Assembly: GCA_023429265.1 (NCBI GenBank)
Contig: JAEYVS010000163.1
Location: 1-20,802, forward strand
Length of the DNA: 20,802 nucleotides
Origin: Bacteroidota bacterium
GTDB lineage: Bacteria > Bacteroidota > Ignavibacteria > Tepidaquicellales > Tepidaquicellaceae
Direction: 5' to 3'
In this document: positions 13,567-20,802 of the stretch, in pieces
Position numbering within the stretch: the stretch's first letter is position 1
How the letters are laid out: each line of letters starts with the position of its first letter
Position numbers and translations under genes: made by a program
The notes under the pieces: model-generated
Databases searched by the model: none
What the model was told of the DNA's origin: nothing
Seen by the model: the letters and a program-made list of their open reading frames with translations, nothing else

Positions 13567-14664
13567 ATGAAAAAATTATATAACTATTTCACGTCTTTTA
13601 GTATTATACTGATTATTGCCGGAATGATTGTTTCCACACAGTCGGGATGTTCAAATGACCCGACAGGTAATAATCCCATCTTTGGTGGCACCGAGTATGA
13701 CCGCGAAGCCGCCAAAATTACAATGACACTTGCATCCCTGTGCTATGTGAATGAAAATAATCCGGCTTTTATCAAGGATTCCCTCAAGGTCCAGCTTGCA
13801 ATGCAGAATTATTCTACGCAGGGTAAGTGGAAACTTGCCTGGGGACCTGCTCTTAGTTCTGATAATGCTAATATGATGTACATCGCCAAAGACACCACTC
13901 AGAGCCCTACCGCATATTGCCTGGCAATCCGTGGTACCGATTGGTGTTTCGTCTCGAATATTATACAGGATCTATATGTCTGGAACCAGCTTCCTTATCC
14001 ATATGGCACAGCTCACGATACAGTGAAGGTAGCGCAGGGAACACTTGGAGGTTTGGATACATTGCTGCAGATCACCGATCCGGAAACAGGTCAGACAGTT
14101 CAGCAATTTCTAAACTCTCTTCCAACCGAAGGTGCTGATTTTTACATAACAGGTCATAGTCTAGGCGGAGCGCTCGCTACCATATTTACATCCTGGTTCC
14201 TGGATGCAGGATTTGGAGCGAAATTTAGAATGAAATCTTACACTTATGCCGCCCCGAGTGTAGGGAATGAAGGATATAGGGTATATTTTGATAACCTTAT
14301 TGTTTCCAATAATGCTCAAAGCTTCAGGCTGATTAATTCACGTGACCTTGTCCCGAGATTCTGCGCTAATTTGCAGGCGATTATTGATGACCAGATCCCG
14401 ACTACGCTTCCACCTCTTGTCACGGCGACAGTAGAGACAGTCCAGAATTACTTTTCCGATTCAATTGTGTATAAGAATGTTGCATCCACAATTGATATAG
14501 GTACGTATATACCAAACAATTGCCCCGGGAGCCCCGGCGACCTGAATAACTATGAATGCTGGGTAGGCTTCGAGCACGACCATAATAATTACCTGAGGCT
14601 TTTGCAGGCGGATACTACATCTTTTTATTATGCGGATTGTTCTTCCTTGGGCTGGACACGTTAG
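13567..14664 (+). CDS. class 3 lipase family lipoprotein
   Basis: 365 residues. A hydrophobic signal of about 22 residues ends in a lipobox-like Q-S-G-C with the cysteine at position 28, so a lipid-anchored envelope protein is likely. The alpha/beta-hydrolase signature GHSLGGAL puts the nucleophile at S198; D260 in the SRDLVPRF segment and H337 or H339 in EHDHNNYL complete a plausible triad in the lipase-3 order. AIRGTD near residue 120 matches the oxyanion segment (FRGT type) of this family. It should hydrolyse acyl esters, perhaps triglycerides; the substrate is not predictable. Its stop lies 2 bases from the end of the convergent MFS gene, with no terminator between them. Confidence 0.9.
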   Translation: MKKLYNYFTSFSIILIIAGMIVSTQSGCSNDPTGNNPIFGGTEYDREAAKITMTLASLCYVNENNPAFIKDSLKVQLAMQNYSTQGKWKLAWGPALSSDNANMMYIAKDTTQSPTAYCLAIRGTDWCFVSNIIQDLYVWNQLPYPYGTAHDTVKVAQGTLGGLDTLLQITDPETGQTVQQFLNSLPTEGADFYITGHSLGGALATIFTSWFLDAGFGAKFRMKSYTYAAPSVGNEGYRVYFDNLIVSNNAQSFRLINSRDLVPRFCANLQAIIDDQIPTTLPPLVTATVETVQNYFSDSIVYKNVASTIDIGTYIPNNCPGSPGDLNNYECWVGFEHDHNNYLRLLQADTTSFYYADCSSLGWTR

Positions 14665-14666
14665 CG

Positions 14667-15914
14667 CTAAATTGGCTGTTTCTCAACAGGAATATTTTGA
14701 TCTGAATATATCTGCTCCAGCATTGGGCGCTGGAATTTCAAACTTATGACGTAAATTGCAGCGCTCAAAAATAATGTGATTCCTATGCCTATCATCACCG
14801 GCTCTATTCCAGTGGATTTCGCGAGAAATCCCAGCAGCATCATTATTACTGAAGAGAATCCCCACGACATCATTGTATTCACTCCCAGTACCCTTCCGCA
14901 AACTTCTTTGGATGACAGAAGCTGAAGTAAGGTATTACCAATTCCCATTGTGGCAATAAACGAAAAATCGACTCCCATTGCGAAAATAAAGCTGAGCCAG
15001 AGCTCACGTGAGAATGCAAGACCGATTATGCTGATACCCGAGATGACTGCGCAGGCGATCATAAACCAGAGTAAGTGACGGGTGGACTTTCTTCTGCCCA
15101 GGTATATCCCCGAAGTCAGGCCACCTACCGCGCCGGCAATGAATAGTATACCGAGTTCGGATGATGTACCGCTCAGGAAATCTTTATCGATTAGAGGCAT
15201 CTGGAAAGAAACAAACACAAATACCAGGCTTATTATGGAAGACATTAGTATTATAGCCATCAGCGGCTTGTATTGAATCGCATAGCTCAAGCCGGTTTTT
15301 ATCTGCCCGGTGACTGATTCGTTCTTCTTCACAACCGGAGATGCATTGTATTTGACTCTTGATATGGATATCAGGGAGATGAGATTGAAAATAAAAGCTC
15401 CAATAAACGCCCCTGCCGCTGTAAAAGCAGAGATTATGAAACTGAAAGAAGAAGAAGCAATAAGCTGCCCTGTCTTGGCATTTGATGCTGCCGCCCCCAT
15501 AACTCTTGGGAATTCATCCTTATCGGTTACCATATCCTGAACCATTGCTATCATCGAGGGATAATATATGGAATAAAATGAACCCAATAAAAAAGAAAAT
15601 ACAAGCAGAAGAGGGAAGGTGAAGAGCTTGAGAATAAACGATAAAGCGACTGCTAGTGCGAGAGCGACAAATACAAAGTTAAACCGGATAACGATCTTTC
15701 TCCGGTTATAATTATCTGCGACCACTCCGCCGAAAACACTGAAAAGGAAAAATGGGACATTTTGGAGAAAGCCTACCAGCCCCAGATCGGCTGACGATCC
15801 TGTCATCTCATATGTCAGCCACACCATCGAGAGAAAAGACAGATATACGCTCACAAACACGCTGATATCTGATACAAAATAATGTATTACATTTTTTCTT
15901 ACTTCAGGCTGCAT
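14667..15914 (-). CDS. MFS transporter (MFS_3/EntS-like exporter)
   Basis: 415 residues, twelve hydrophobic helices, inner membrane. The first helix region (VSVYLSFLSMVWLTYEMTGS) and the helix 2-3 loop GGVVADNYNRRKIV, with the D-x-x-x-R-R of MFS motif A, are typical of the EntS-like exporter branch, which extrudes siderophores or drugs. A longer internal loop before helix 7 carries KNESVTGQIKTGL. The cargo is unknown. The start is an ATG before QPEVRKN; a 13-base tandem duplication lies just upstream. Convergent with the lipase gene, leaving 2 bases between the stop codons. Confidence 0.9.
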   Translation of the reverse strand: MQPEVRKNVIHYFVSDISVFVSVYLSFLSMVWLTYEMTGSSADLGLVGFLQNVPFFLFSVFGGVVADNYNRRKIVIRFNFVFVALALAVALSFILKLFTFPLLLVFSFLLGSFYSIYYPSMIAMVQDMVTDKDEFPRVMGAAASNAKTGQLIASSSFSFIISAFTAAGAFIGAFIFNLISLISISRVKYNASPVVKKNESVTGQIKTGLSYAIQYKPLMAIILMSSIISLVFVFVSFQMPLIDKDFLSGTSSELGILFIAGAVGGLTSGIYLGRRKSTRHLLWFMIACAVISGISIIGLAFSRELWLSFIFAMGVDFSFIATMGIGNTLLQLLSSKEVCGRVLGVNTMMSWGFSSVIMMLLGFLAKSTGIEPVMIGIGITLFLSAAIYVISLKFQRPMLEQIYSDQNIPVEKQPI

Positions 15915-15931
15915 ATTGTTTGATCTTGGAA

Positions 15932-15957
15932 TACGCTCTTGAACTACGCTCTTGAAC
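15932..15957. repeat. 13-base tandem duplication upstream of the MFS gene
   Basis: TACGCTCTTGAAC occurs twice in direct, perfect tandem, and the first three bases TAC of a third copy follow. It lies 18 bases before the MFS start codon on the minus strand, inside its likely 5' leader. A slipped-strand event is the simplest cause. Confidence 0.9.
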
Positions 15958-16052
15958 TACAAAGATAAGAAAATAAATTTTAATTTAGAGGAAATAAAAT
16001 TTTATTTTATGTTTCATCATAAAACACTACATTTTAAAAAAACCTGAATATT

Positions 16053-16307
16053 ATGCCATCAATAATCTGGGTTGTCATCATTGGCGCAATAGTAGGCGCA
16101 TCATCAAGGTTCTTAATTCCGGGGAAGGAACAGGATGGAATTATTTTTACTATGGTACTTTCACTGGGAGGAGCTGTTCTGTTTTTCTATCTTGGACAAT
16201 GGCTTGGCCTCTATGTGGAAGGTGACGCAACTGGATTCTTCAGTGCTTTCATAGGATCGGTGATAGTTGTCTTTATTTATAAGATCCTTTTTGCCAAGCG
16301 TATTTAA
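16053..16307 (+). CDS. GlsB/YeaQ/YmgE family membrane protein, copy 1
   Basis: 84 residues, three hydrophobic helices, with the hallmark IPGKEQ loop after the first helix, then G-G-A-V-L-F and FIGSVIVVFIYK. The family (transglycosylase-associated, stress-response membrane proteins) is small, inner-membrane and lacks known catalytic activity. It is the first of four small membrane-protein genes on the plus strand, 41 bases before its paralogue. Confidence 0.88.
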   Translation: MPSIIWVVIIGAIVGASSRFLIPGKEQDGIIFTMVLSLGGAVLFFYLGQWLGLYVEGDATGFFSAFIGSVIVVFIYKILFAKRI

Positions 16308-16348
16308 TCGACCGGATTTTCCTGTCTGAACCATTTAATCTAAAAATT

Positions 16349-16603
16349 ATGCTTTCCATCTTATGGAGTATTATAATCGGGCTCATTGTAGGAGCACTGG
16401 CGAGGTTTGTCATTCCCGGTAAGGAGAAGTACGGTTGTTTTTTCAGCATTCTGCTTGGTGTGGGAGGCGCGGTACTCTTTACATATCTGGGCAGGTTGCT
16501 TGGATTATACCAGGAAGGCGATACAGCCGGATTTTTCGGAGCATTCGCCGGAGCTGTGATCCTGCTTCTTCTGTATAAACTCATTGCCGGCAAAAGGGCT
16601 TAA
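16349..16603 (+). CDS. GlsB/YeaQ/YmgE family membrane protein, copy 2
   Basis: 84 residues, same length and order of motifs as copy 1 (IPGKEK, GGAVLF, GLYQEGDTAGFFGAF, YKL ending in basic residues), so the two are tandem paralogues from a local duplication. The two proteins are about half identical by eye, so the duplication is not recent. The next gene starts 14 bases downstream. Confidence 0.88.
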   Translation: MLSILWSIIIGLIVGALARFVIPGKEKYGCFFSILLGVGGAVLFTYLGRLLGLYQEGDTAGFFGAFAGAVILLLLYKLIAGKRA

Positions 16604-16605
16604 TC

Positions 16606-16611
16606 AAAAGG
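16606..16611 (+). promoter_or_regulatory. ribosome binding site supporting a TTG start
   Basis: AAAAGG sits 6 bases before the TTG at 16618. As no ATG occurs in this frame until residue 18, where part of the first membrane helix would be lost, this site makes TTG the preferred start. Confidence 0.5.
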
Positions 16612-16617
16612 CTTAAT

Positions 16618-16944
16618 TTGGACACTTCATTCCAATCAGATATTAAAAGATCTTTCTTCTACCTATGGATGCTGTCAGGAATTCTGTTTCTCGCAGGATT
16701 GGCTTTTCTATTCGCGGTTGATTCACAAACTATTTACTCCATATCTTCATTCCTTTCAGTTCCGCATACTGACAGCTGTATGCTTTGCGGTATGACCGAA
16801 AGCTGTATCAGTATTTCCCGCGGTGACATTTCTAATGCATATCATACAAATGAATTAAGCGTGCATCTCTTTTCACTTCTGTCATTAAATTTAATCATAT
16901 TACTCACATTTCTTTTTGTAAAACTTAAAAAAGGTAAAACATGA
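16618..16944 (+). CDS. DUF2752 family membrane protein
   Basis: 108 residues with a TTG start. Three hydrophobic helices; the family signature C-M-L-C-G-M-T with C54 and C57, then S-R-G-D-I in a short amphipathic loop, as in DUF2752 proteins where C-x-x-C-G-M-T is followed by x-G-D. No function is known for the family. The next gene starts within its stop codon (ATGA overlap), so the two are translationally coupled. The second and third positions of the loop (T-E-S-C) are a little unusual because the typical arginine after CGMT is replaced by glutamate. Confidence 0.78.
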   Translation: MDTSFQSDIKRSFFYLWMLSGILFLAGLAFLFAVDSQTIYSISSFLSVPHTDSCMLCGMTESCISISRGDISNAYHTNELSVHLFSLLSLNLIILLTFLFVKLKKGKT

Positions 16945-17186
16945 ATACACTTAACTTAATATGGGGTATACTTTCGTTAGTAGGGATGTTTGTCGGTTTC
17001 ATACCCTGTGTCGGGGCTCTTAACTGGCTTGTGATTCCGTTTGCGGGGGTTGGGGTGATTCTGGGCATAGTCGGAATAGTAATTGAAAAAGACAGTAAAT
17101 CAGGCTCGATTGCCGGGCTGTGTATGTGTCTTGCTGCCGTCATCTTTGGAACCATCAGGCTTGCTCTGGGCGGCGGAGTGGTTTAA
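16941..17186 (+). CDS. small membrane protein, DUF4190-like
   Basis: 81 residues with two or three glycine-rich hydrophobic helices: IWGILSLVGMFVGFIPCVG, then FAGVGVILGIVGIVIE, a polar break KDSKSG, and IAGLCMCLAAVIFGTIR. The G-x-x-L-G-I-x-G pattern is like DUF4190 and related small proteins, by eye. Its ATG overlaps the stop of the DUF2752 gene and AAAAAAGG lies a few bases upstream, which sets the start. Last of the four small membrane-protein genes. No function can be given. Confidence 0.75.
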   Translation: MNTLNLIWGILSLVGMFVGFIPCVGALNWLVIPFAGVGVILGIVGIVIEKDSKSGSIAGLCMCLAAVIFGTIRLALGGGVV

Positions 17187-17215
17187 AAATTTAGTATAAC
17201 CCGGGTATCAGAACT

Positions 17216-17809
17216 TTAGAATATCCTGAAGTTAGTGGCGTAAAATATAATAATTATCAAAGTGATAAATGTAAATGCCTGGATGCTTCTTCTGTCAGAC
17301 CTTAATCCTGCCTTAAGATTGAAATCCAGGTTCGACTTTATCTCTGTGGGGATCCGGTTAAACCAGGGTATGAATCTGTTTGTGGTTTTGTAGTAGATGT
17401 CGAACTTATCCTTGAATGTCGCTCGCAGATACTCTTCTTCGTTTATTATGATCACGTAATATTGAAAAACAAAATATATGAAAGCTGCTATCGGGAGCCA
17501 GGGGAATAGAGCATTGCTCATTATTCCAACTCCGCAGTATATCATGATGTTTCCTATGTAAAGTGGATTCCTCATCAGTCCGAATGGTCCCTGGGTCACA
17601 AGATTTGACCCTCCTACACCGGTAGTTGTTCGCGACTCGCTACCTATGAATGAAACAGCCCATATTCTCAAAATTTCCCCCGCCAATGCCACGGCAAAAC
17701 CAATTGCCATTAGATTAAGCACCGGATTCATAAAAAGTATCATCAGGGTTACAAATGGAAGGGGAGTGTAACTCCGGTATTTAAATAAAACTTTTCCTAT
17801 GGACTTCAA
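17216..17809 (-). CDS. ICMT/PEMT-like membrane methyltransferase
   Basis: 197 residues, four or more hydrophobic helices. GPFGLMRNPLYIGN (74-87) and a late EEEYL (124-128) with KDKFDIYYKTTNRFIPW are the two conserved blocks of the isoprenylcysteine carboxyl methyltransferase / phospholipid methyltransferase family, which use S-adenosylmethionine at the membrane. The R-N-P of the first block and the E-E of the second are the expected cofactor-site residues. Bacteria do not prenylate proteins in the eukaryotic way, so the methyl acceptor is unknown, perhaps a lipid. It is convergent with the small membrane-protein operon (gap of 29 bases, no terminator seen) and lies downstream of the tRNA-Ser(GGA) gene on the same strand. 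Confidence 0.85.
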   Translation of the reverse strand: MKSIGKVLFKYRSYTPLPFVTLMILFMNPVLNLMAIGFAVALAGEILRIWAVSFIGSESRTTTGVGGSNLVTQGPFGLMRNPLYIGNIMIYCGVGIMSNALFPWLPIAAFIYFVFQYYVIIINEEEYLRATFKDKFDIYYKTTNRFIPWFNRIPTEIKSNLDFNLKAGLRSDRRSIQAFTFITLIIIIFYATNFRIF

Positions 17810-17876
17810 AGCAGTATGTTACTTTATGGAAAAAATTGAAAATGAAAGATTGATGGAGTACTGTTGTCGGCATTTG

Positions 17877-17963
17877 CAGAGAGTGCGGGATTCGAACCCG
17901 CGATGACATTACTGCCATGCACGCTTTCCAAGCGTGTCCCTTCAACCACTCGGGCAACTCTCT
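17877..17963 (-). tRNA. tRNA-Ser(GGA)
   Basis: On the minus strand the acceptor AGAGAGT pairs with ACTCTCT, the anticodon stem CACGC/GCGTG encloses TTGGAAA with anticodon GGA, the T arm is GCGGG-TTCGAAT-CCCGC, and a long variable arm of class II type is present. The discriminator is G, and CCA is not encoded. It would read UCC and UCU codons. Confidence 0.95.
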
Positions 17964-18043
17964 GTGAACTAATTAAACAAAAATTACAGGTTTAAATTCC
18001 CCCGCAATTCCTCTTAAGCTTACAATTTAACCCGCTTATTTTC

Positions 18044-18060
18044 TTATTTCAATGAAATAA
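18044..18060. repeat. AT-rich inverted repeat downstream of the arylsulfotransferase-like gene
   Basis: TTATTTCA and TGAAATAA are perfect 8-base arms around a single A, beginning 5 bases past the stop of the gene at 18066-19847. The loop is too short for a standard terminator hairpin, but as a palindrome it could be a weak stop signal or a protein-binding site. Confidence 0.4.
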
Positions 18061-18065
18061 AGTTA

Positions 18066-19847
18066 CTATTTTAGCAGCAACATTCTCTTTGTTTCCACTA
18101 CATTTCCTGATGATAAGCTGTAAAAATATACACCGCTGGTAAGACTCTCCCCGCTAAAAGTTACAAAATGATCTCCTGCTTGAAATTCCCGGTTTGCAAG
18201 TTCTGCTACCTCTCTGCCCAGAATGTCGTAAACTTTCAAAGAAACCTTGCCCGCTTGAGGTACATTAAAAGTAATAACCGTTGTCGGATTGAAAGGATTT
18301 GGATAATTCTGGTTTAATACAAATGAATTCGGATAAGGGGAATCTGATTCATTGTAAGGATACCTGAATGCTCTATAAGAAAATAAACCCGGTTCGAGGC
18401 TCATTTCAAATACTATCTGGCCCAAAGGATTTACTTCGGTTACATTTGGCTGCGTTGCTCCCCAGCATATCAAAGTATTGCCATTAGAAAGACGCTGCGC
18501 ATTTCCCATCGCAAAGCCATAAACTTCTTTGTTATGATTAAATTCCCATACCAGTTTTGCCGTTTTGGTTATCTCATTGAGTTCATATTCTATGGCTCTT
18601 GAATAAGGAGGTGAGTGATAATTTCCGTTGTCGAATAGAAGTATCCTGCCCGGTGCTACCCTTCTTGCGTCGTGTTGGTATGAAAATCTTTCAGGGTCAT
18701 TAATGAAGGTAAATTCATTCTTTTTCCCTCCAAGCCGCCAGATGATTTTCCCCGTCCTCCTGTCGAGTTTCGTTATTTCGTCCAGATGTCTCGATGAAAT
18801 AAGAAGATGACCATCGTAGTCTCTTTCTATCGAATTGCCATGGATCGGATCTAGTTTTTGCTGTGTAAGATCGATTGATGAGGAAGCGTCAGTGATTTCC
18901 ATTTCCTCCCAGCTTCTCCATTGATATACCACGTTCTTTTCTTTGTCAAGCTCTTGTATTACCAATCCTATTACACTTGCGCCTGGATGACCTCCCGGTA
19001 CTATTGTGCTCATATCTACTTTTGTCGAATCATAACTCATTACTAGCATATGTCCGTTGTCCAGGATTATAAGCTCGTGCCCGTCTGTTTCATATCCGTT
19101 TCCACATCCTACTGTATCTATTGGATCAAACTTACTGTCTAAAATGATATAACTGTTCGAGAATCCGTTAAAGAATGAATAGGTACCGTTCTTATGCTTT
19201 TTGAAATCCAGTGATGTGGAGTTGGATTCGATTGAATGAGCTACCGCACCGGAATTGTCTATTATGGATAAATAGGGAGTATAAGTTTGTGGTCCAAATG
19301 GAAAACCGCTTATGAAAATCTTTCCATATGAAGGATTTGTTGAGTTTGTTATTGTTACAGACGAATTAATGCCACGGCTGTAATTCTGTGGAAATAAATT
19401 ATATTCCATATCCTTTTGTGGGATTGATGTCCTGCCTGTGCTGTAGTCGAAGGAATTATCAGAGATGGATTCATCACGTATTGAAAAAGAAAATGTTCTT
19501 CCTTTGATTATATCTCCCCTGGTTGTCCTCATTCCGCTTTGTATTATAACGTTTATGCTCTCAGAGTATACAAAAGGATTGTCCGGCTTGAATATGATTG
19601 TTTCAGCGTCTGAAGACAAAAATAACATTCCGGTGTGAGTGCCTGAAATGCTTCCGGTAACTGATATAAGTGTAGAGTCCAGGCTTGATGACTCGATTTT
19701 TTCAAAAACGCTTAAAATAATTGTTTCTTCACGGGTGCAGTATTTTGCCCCAGGTTGGGGGGATTGATATATTATGTCAAGCTCTATGGCGAATGCTGAA
19801 GTTAAGGGCAATAGCAAAAAGAAAAGGGAGATAAGAAATTGTTGCAT
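18066..19847 (-). CDS. T9SS-exported arylsulfotransferase-like protein, complete copy
   Basis: 593 residues. A clear Sec signal (MQQFLISLFFLLLPLTSAFA) precedes a beta-rich N-terminal region (about 20-170), then an arylsulfotransferase/ASST-type beta-propeller with GHELIILDNGHMLV, a HGNSIE segment (H336), HLLISSRH, GKIIWRLGG, YQHDARR (H392) and NAQRLSNGNTLICWG. From about residue 512 follows a T9SS sorting domain with YPNPFNPTT, KVYDILGREV and a basic VETKRMLLLK end. Known for the family: ASST moves sulfuryl groups between phenols in the periplasm through a catalytic histidine; here the product should be exported to the surface instead. Whether the catalytic histidines are equivalent needs an alignment, and the propeller could serve a non-enzymatic role. 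It lies 47 bases downstream of a close paralogue. Confidence 0.88.
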   Translation of the reverse strand: MQQFLISLFFLLLPLTSAFAIELDIIYQSPQPGAKYCTREETIILSVFEKIESSSLDSTLISVTGSISGTHTGMLFLSSDAETIIFKPDNPFVYSESINVIIQSGMRTTRGDIIKGRTFSFSIRDESISDNSFDYSTGRTSIPQKDMEYNLFPQNYSRGINSSVTITNSTNPSYGKIFISGFPFGPQTYTPYLSIIDNSGAVAHSIESNSTSLDFKKHKNGTYSFFNGFSNSYIILDSKFDPIDTVGCGNGYETDGHELIILDNGHMLVMSYDSTKVDMSTIVPGGHPGASVIGLVIQELDKEKNVVYQWRSWEEMEITDASSSIDLTQQKLDPIHGNSIERDYDGHLLISSRHLDEITKLDRRTGKIIWRLGGKKNEFTFINDPERFSYQHDARRVAPGRILLFDNGNYHSPPYSRAIEYELNEITKTAKLVWEFNHNKEVYGFAMGNAQRLSNGNTLICWGATQPNVTEVNPLGQIVFEMSLEPGLFSYRAFRYPYNESDSPYPNSFVLNQNYPNPFNPTTVITFNVPQAGKVSLKVYDILGREVAELANREFQAGDHFVTFSGESLTSGVYFYSLSSGNVVETKRMLLLK

Positions 19848-19894
19848 GCTTCTAACTTTAATGAGAAAAATTATTTTTTATGTTGAATAACGCT

Positions 19895-20802
19895 TTATCT
19901 CAATAGTACCATTTTTTTCGTTTCCCTGAAATTCTCTGTTCTTAATGTGTAAAAATATACTCCGCTGGAAAGATTCTCAGCATTCCATAATATATTATAA
20001 TCTCCGGCTGTTAAATTCGTATTAACGAGTTCGTCCACTTTTCGCCCTAATATATCATAAATTTCCAGGACTACGTTTGAGGCCGAAGGTATGTCAAACG
20101 ATATGTTAGTTGCCGGGTTAAATGGATTGGGATAATTCTGGCTCAGGTTAAACTCCTCAGGTATCTCATTATCCGGCTGCCTGAAATCATAACGTAATGC
20201 CCTGTATGTCCAGGATGAATCTTCCTGCGCCATCTCAAAAACAATGTTCCCGTTTGGATCTACCTCGGTTATGCTCGGGTATCCAGTTCCCCAGCCTATT
20301 ACGGTATTTCCATTCGGGAGCCTCTGGGCATTTCCCATCGCAAAACCGAAAATTTCTTTGTTATGATCGAATTCCCAGACAAGTTCAGCTGTTTTGTTTA
20401 CTTCGTCCAGTTCGTATTCTACTACCCTTGAATATGGAGGGCTATGATGATTTCCATTGTCAAAAAGAGTGATCCTTCCCGGAGCTACTCTTCTTGCATC
20501 GTGCTGGTATGTAAAACCCCTTGTGTCATTAAGAAATGTAAATTCATTATTTAAGCCGCCAAAACGCCATATTATTTCTCCGGTAGTACGGTTGATCTTG
20601 GTTATCTCATCCATATGGCGAGAGGATATTAAAAGATTACCATCCAGATCAGGCTCTATTGAATTTCCGTGTGAATAATCAATTTTGGGCAGTGTCAGGT
20701 TTTCGTGCAGCCCGTCTGTTATCTCAAAATGATCCCAGCTCCTCCACTGGAATACCACGTTTTTTTCTTTGTCCAATTCCTGTATGACAAGACCCGTTAC
20801 TT
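19895..20802 (-). CDS. T9SS-exported arylsulfotransferase-like protein, second copy (5' end outside window)
   Basis: The frame is open to the right edge of the window (residues V-T-G-L-V-I-Q-E-L before D-K-E-K-N-V are visible), so the start and signal peptide are missing; 301 residues are seen. The sequence matches the middle and end of the neighbouring copy motif by motif (QWRSW, HGNSIE, LLISSRH, YQHDARRVAPGR, NAQRLPNGNT, YPNPFNPATN, YDILGRKV), about two thirds identical in the propeller by eye. The same histidines of HGNSIE and QHDARR are kept. The TTG at 20776 is not the true start, since it lies within a conserved stretch. Role as for the other copy. Confidence 0.88.
   Translation of the reverse strand, partial: VTGLVIQELDKEKNVVFQWRSWDHFEITDGLHENLTLPKIDYSHGNSIEPDLDGNLLISSRHMDEITKINRTTGEIIWRFGGLNNEFTFLNDTRGFTYQHDARRVAPGRITLFDNGNHHSPPYSRVVEYELDEVNKTAELVWEFDHNKEIFGFAMGNAQRLPNGNTVIGWGTGYPSITEVDPNGNIVFEMAQEDSSWTYRALRYDFRQPDNEIPEEFNLSQNYPNPFNPATNISFDIPSASNVVLEIYDILGRKVDELVNTNLTAGDYNILWNAENLSSGVYFYTLRTENFRETKKMVLLR

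Noticed and set aside
20774..20776. TTG at 20776 as the start of the last gene
   Set aside because: The upstream codons read VTGLVIQE, identical in kind to the complete paralogue, so this is an internal leucine.
1..20802. CRISPR array, insertion sequence, prophage or integrated element at the tRNA genes
   Set aside because: No spaced direct repeats, transposase or integrase frames, and no direct repeat of a tRNA 3' end were seen near either tRNA-Ser gene.

Overview
The window looks like a chromosomal segment of a Gram-negative member of the Bacteroidetes/Chlorobi/Ignavibacteria part of the FCB group, most likely an Ignavibacteria-type organism. Three proteins (positions 3-1079, 18066-19847, 19895-20802) end in the type IX secretion (T9SS) sorting domain with the Y-P-N-P-F-N-P signature that is very common in Ignavibacteria. 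DNA is AT-rich, Shine-Dalgarno sequences are mostly absent or weak, and tRNA genes lack an encoded CCA. No phage, transposon, CRISPR array or integrase is visible; this reads as ordinary chromosome with dense, short operons.

Layout. (1) 1-1124: 3' part of a secreted T9SS beta-propeller protein and its terminator. (2) 1168-3416: a YtcJ-type amidohydrolase (+) whose stop codon overlaps that of a convergent lipoprotein gene (-). (3) 3515-5347: a membrane-anchored M1 aminopeptidase with a promoter-like box upstream and a strong bidirectional terminator shared with the HU gene (5365-5637, -). (4) 5812-9016: fatty acid hydroxylase, then an orphan PAS-GAF-PAS-PAS histidine kinase. (5) 9028-10778 (-): AI-2E family transporter, DUF2085 membrane protein and a small two-helix membrane protein with an in-frame TAA, ending at a terminator. 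(6) 10899-12756 (-): an overlapping DUF1697 / SnoaL-like / YdeI-family operon, in which the YdeI gene carries a one-base frameshift, followed by a small uncharacterised protein. (7) 12858-13459 (-): tRNA-Ser(CGA) and a GyrI-like protein. (8) 13567-15914: lipase-3 lipoprotein (+) facing an MFS exporter (-). (9) 16053-17186 (+): four small membrane proteins in a row (two GlsB/YeaQ-type paralogues, a DUF2752 protein, a further small membrane protein). (10) 17216-17963 (-): an ICMT-like methyltransferase and tRNA-Ser(GGA). (11) 18066-20802 (-): two tandem T9SS-exported arylsulfotransferase-like proteins, the second cut by the window edge.

The genes share envelope and stress themes: secreted propellers, membrane lipid modification (fatty acid hydroxylase), surface proteolysis and lipolysis, and several small membrane proteins. 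The window does not contain one clear pathway. The most notable anomalies are two broken reading frames (9028-9285 and 11208-11793) and the tandem arylsulfotransferase-like pair. I did not find convincing evidence for a wholly new biological system. No gene-free stretch longer than about 300 bases exists: the 345-base space between the kinase and the DUF2085 gene is filled by the terminator and the interrupted small gene.
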